From contig OY987306.1 of assembly GCA_963920635.1 (NCBI GenBank), positions 10,992,001 to 11,056,000 on the forward strand: a DNA stretch of 64,000 bases, read 5' to 3'. The translations under genes and the position numbers were made by a program. Below the pieces are notes generated by a model that saw nothing but the letters and a program-made list of their open reading frames with translations, searched no databases and was not told the DNA's origin. The first letter of the stretch is position 1; each line of letters begins with the position of its first letter. Positions 61,157 through 64,000 of the stretch are shown piece by piece. Source of the stretch: Pseudeuparius sepicola (lineage: Eukaryota; Arthropoda; Insecta; Coleoptera; Anthribidae).

Positions 61157-63478
61157 CAGAATAAACTTAGGTTCATCATATATTCTACTTGTAGAATTTT
61201 CCAATCAAGACATTTTTATAAAACTTGATGGGTATTAACTAGGTGCAGAAGCATATTTTTTATGAAAAAAAAATCTGTTTTAAGCAGTATCGCATCAACT
61301 AATACGACCCTTAATATTTTGTATGAAAAAAATTATACTATGTTTCTTTTTTCAAAAATATAATAATTATTTTCATATGGTGCTTCATTTTATAATAAAA
61401 AATATATCTTGAATTTTTCGTATCATGAACTGATTTTCGGTAAAAAATAAAGAACAATTATCTGTGTGTCCCTATATCGCTACTATAAAAATAATATATT
61501 GCACATGAAGTACTTGTATACCTACTTGTTATAGAAATAAGTTAAAATTATTTAAAATTATTAATTATAACATAGCTAGTTACTTAATCAAAAAATGGTT
61601 ATTAGTTATTGAGCTGTTAAAGAATTTTATGATCTTCTATCTCCCCTCAGTCTGCGTAACATTTCTATAGTGTAGAATTTAATTTCACTTATTTTATACC
61701 TTGTAAATTTGTCTTAAAAGATTGTTTTTGAAATAAACAGGAAAAAATATCTGATTTCCCTTAGCGAAATATCATTGGGTATTTCTAAAGGAAACGAAAA
61801 TAGGGAAAACGACTATGGAATATAATAACACAACCAAGGCTAGAACATTTTTTTTATAAACATGGGTCAAAATGGTTCTTAAGAAATATACGAAGTGATT
61901 TTAAAACTTGACATTAAATACCCTGTATCTTTCCTAAGAAGGATGCTGGAACCGATGCTCATTAAAACTTTTTTTAGTATTTTCCCCGATTTTCGTTTCT
62001 TTTAGATTTACCCCAATGACGTCGCGCATATGTAAATCATATATCTTATTCTAAAAAAAACCTGTTTATCTCGAAAAAGATAGTTTTTAAGACAAATTTA
62101 TAAAAATACCAAAATTAGGGAAATTAAATTTTATACCTTAAAAATGTTTTGCAGACTCCATAGACGTATCTCAGAAAACGTTTGGGGGATACAAGATCAT
62201 GTCTCCCCTTAATTTTCATTTGTTTTTGAGATACAACAGTCAGCACCAGGTGGTCGAATTGGGCATAAATAGTAATAATTTGTATCAAATCTCAACTCGA
62301 TATCTCTAAAGTTTACAAAAATATAACCAAAAGCCTGTTTTTGAGATTTAACTATGTAACCCCCTTTGTATCTTTAAGGGAAGTACTTTTGAATATAGTG
62401 TAGTTAAATGGCCATATTATTTTGACGCCAGGAATCTAGGGTTAATGGGACTCCTTTTCAGAAACACCCTGTATTCTCCCTCTATAGGCAACGAAATAAA
62501 CCTTTGCTACCATTAAATTTCTTGTAGGCTTCTAAAGTCTAGCAAATATTATAAGAAAAGGGCCATCAAGAAATGAGCCATCAATCGTTTGAGCATTTTC
62601 CAGTATGTTGTAAGTATTTTATTAGGCATTAGCTCATGTATGCGCTTGCTATCAGTTACTTATGACGCTGTCTTTGTTTTTTAAGTATAAAACAAAGATA
62701 AATATTGCAATCAGCTTACATACACTTCTTTCACCAACTCTCATTTTTATCCAGCGGAACTCCAGGACCAGATTATCACAAGTAGCACTTTTTAGTATAA
62801 TAGTTGGTTGATGTTATTGTTAAAGCTTAATAAATTACGAGATAAACAAAAATCAACAAAATATTTTAAGCCGTAAATTATTTGTTTCGTTGTGAACTTA
62901 TGGGCTGGCTTTTGCGAAAATAGACGATGGATTTGTTAAGCCGTGTTCGGATAATTTATAATAATATTATGTTTTTGTTTATCAACAAAAATTGGAAACA
63001 CATTAATGTGAAAGTTATAACGTGTAAAAAACTAAAAGCTTAGTTTTAGTATTGAAAAACCAATAGTTGACATGTTTGTCACATTAATATGGCCCTCACA
63101 ATTATAGATTTTTTTTTATTTGTTGGGCATTTACCGCTGCCAGCCATTGATTCGTCGAAACGCATGCAGAAATATTTAATTTCTCTGAATGAGGCTTGTT
63201 CACTCAATCGAATTTCGATATTTCTTACTGCTAGAATGAAATTAATCACATAACTCTTTAATAAAATCCCCCTTATCACATTTCTCATCAATACCTAATT
63301 TTGTTATTAACTAAAAAAAAATGTATGTAAATTTTAAACTGCGCGCCTTAATTTGGAGCAATTGTAATAAATAAGGATGGTACTAGGCAGTTATTCAGTA
63401 TTCACAAATCTCACATAGAAACATATCGATGTTGCCGTAAATCGTGTCAACGTCGCAAAACAGTAGCCAATCAGCGTT
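61157..63478. other. AT-rich stretch with two isolated element ends
   Basis: TACCCTGTATC at 61,919 and ACACCCTGTATTC at 62,464 look like right ends of CAGGGT-type elements with no left partners. A minus-strand frame at 63,079-63,291 (70 codons) has no recognised motif. Nothing else is identifiable. Confidence 0.35.
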
Positions 63479-63504
63479 TTGGGCCCGTGACGTCACGGGC
63501 CCAA
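63479..63504. promoter_or_regulatory. 26-bp perfect palindrome centred on TGACGTCA
   Basis: The half-site TTGGGCCCGTGAC is followed by its exact complement. The centre TGACGTCA is the full consensus for CREB/ATF-type bZIP factors, and a CCAAT motif lies 8 bp upstream (63,467-63,471). GC content is far above its surroundings. It could be a regulatory site or the end of a transposon; the dispersed repeat starts 36 bp downstream. Confidence 0.5.
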
Positions 63505-63540
63505 GGAATTTGAATTTCAAAAACATTTTTAGTGCATTTC

Positions 63541-64000
63541 AAATAGTATACTTCATTACGAGTCTGGAAATTAAGATTTTTCCGTGCGCGCGTGACAAAT
63601 TACCGTGTGAGGCGCAGCCGAACACGGGAAGTCATGTAAGCACGGAAAAATCTATTTCTGGACGTGTAATGAACGCTATTTTTTATTATACTTCTTTGAA
63701 AATGGAAACTTAAAACATTTTATCGGCATATTATAATAATTTTAATTGACAAAAAATAAGCAATGCAGACAATATAGTGTTTGGTATGTATGATGCGTTT
63801 CCATGGTTTGGTTACTCTCAAATTATTTCAAAGGTGCTTTGTTGTAAATTATAGTTATTGTCAGATAAGGTGAATAAAACGTCAAAAATATTACAGAAAT
63901 GTATCTCAATATTGAAACACTTACGAATTAAAATACAAAATAGGTACATGTTAAATATCAGAGAGCATATAGAGTTTCCGAAATTTAGTTTACTTTGCTA
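63541..64000 (+). repeat. 450-bp dispersed repeat, copy 2 (runs off window)
   Basis: Nearly identical to 47,073-47,524, with a few substitutions and small indels such as TTACCGTGTGAGGCG for TTACGTGAGGCG. Continues past the window end, so the full length is not visible. Confidence 0.85.

Noticed and set aside
1..64000. tRNA or complete rRNA genes, telomeric TTAGG runs
   Set aside because: None seen on reading both strands; the only rRNA-like signal is the degenerate 5S-derived segment at 6,520-6,573.

Overview
The window looks like AT-rich, gene-poor, transposon-dense DNA from an insect nuclear genome. This rests on fragments of a LINE, mariner/Tc1-type elements, a hAT element and many small inverted-repeat elements, on candidate short introns with GT..AG borders, and on the absence of any bacterial gene organisation. 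The order cannot be fixed from sequence alone. No intact protein-coding gene can be defended. The few exon-like segments are listed with low confidence.

The dominant feature is one uninterrupted tandem array at about 11,751-44,981 (33.2 kb, about half the window). It is made of roughly 80 head-to-tail, near-identical monomers of 417 bp, five of which are 421 bp. The monomers fall into two classes (called L and V here) that alternate in blocks. Each L block opens with a monomer carrying a 4-bp insertion, and four of the five L blocks close with a monomer carrying one diagnostic substitution. Shared rare variants show that multi-kilobase stretches of the array were copied inside it at offsets of 6,259, 11,680 and 15,441 bp. 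A lone 169-bp part of the monomer lies outside the array at 9,230-9,398, fused to half of a fold-back element. Every monomer carries a 73-codon open frame on the minus strand that starts with TTG, not ATG; it is probably passive.

Left flank (1-11,750): a candidate minus-strand exon at the edge, a pair of 190-bp direct repeats, a 262-bp MITE with 7-bp target duplications, a PIF/Harbinger-like MITE (TAA duplication), several TA-flanked inverted-repeat elements, and a 1.23-kb degenerate hAT element with an exact 8-bp duplication. The hAT contains a 5S-rRNA-derived SINE-like insertion and a relic of the hAT dimerisation domain. A 603-bp mariner-like deletion derivative has 175-bp terminal repeats. 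A possible two-exon gene lies next to the array.

Right flank (44,982-64,000): a decayed gene of an uncharacterised nuclease-like family with a Cys-rich tail; a three-level nest of inverted-repeat elements whose two arms preserve both the empty and the filled site of a 181-bp MITE; a dead LINE (about 53.3-57.3 kb) split by a 1.5-kb fold-back mariner-like element; two MITEs in tandem sharing one 7-bp target duplication; a 26-bp perfect palindrome centred on TGACGTCA; and a 450-bp dispersed repeat present at 47.1 kb and at the window's end.

The window therefore reads as a satellite block embedded in a graveyard of nested transposons. Its value lies in the satellite's higher-order history and in unusually clear transposition footprints, not in a gene system.
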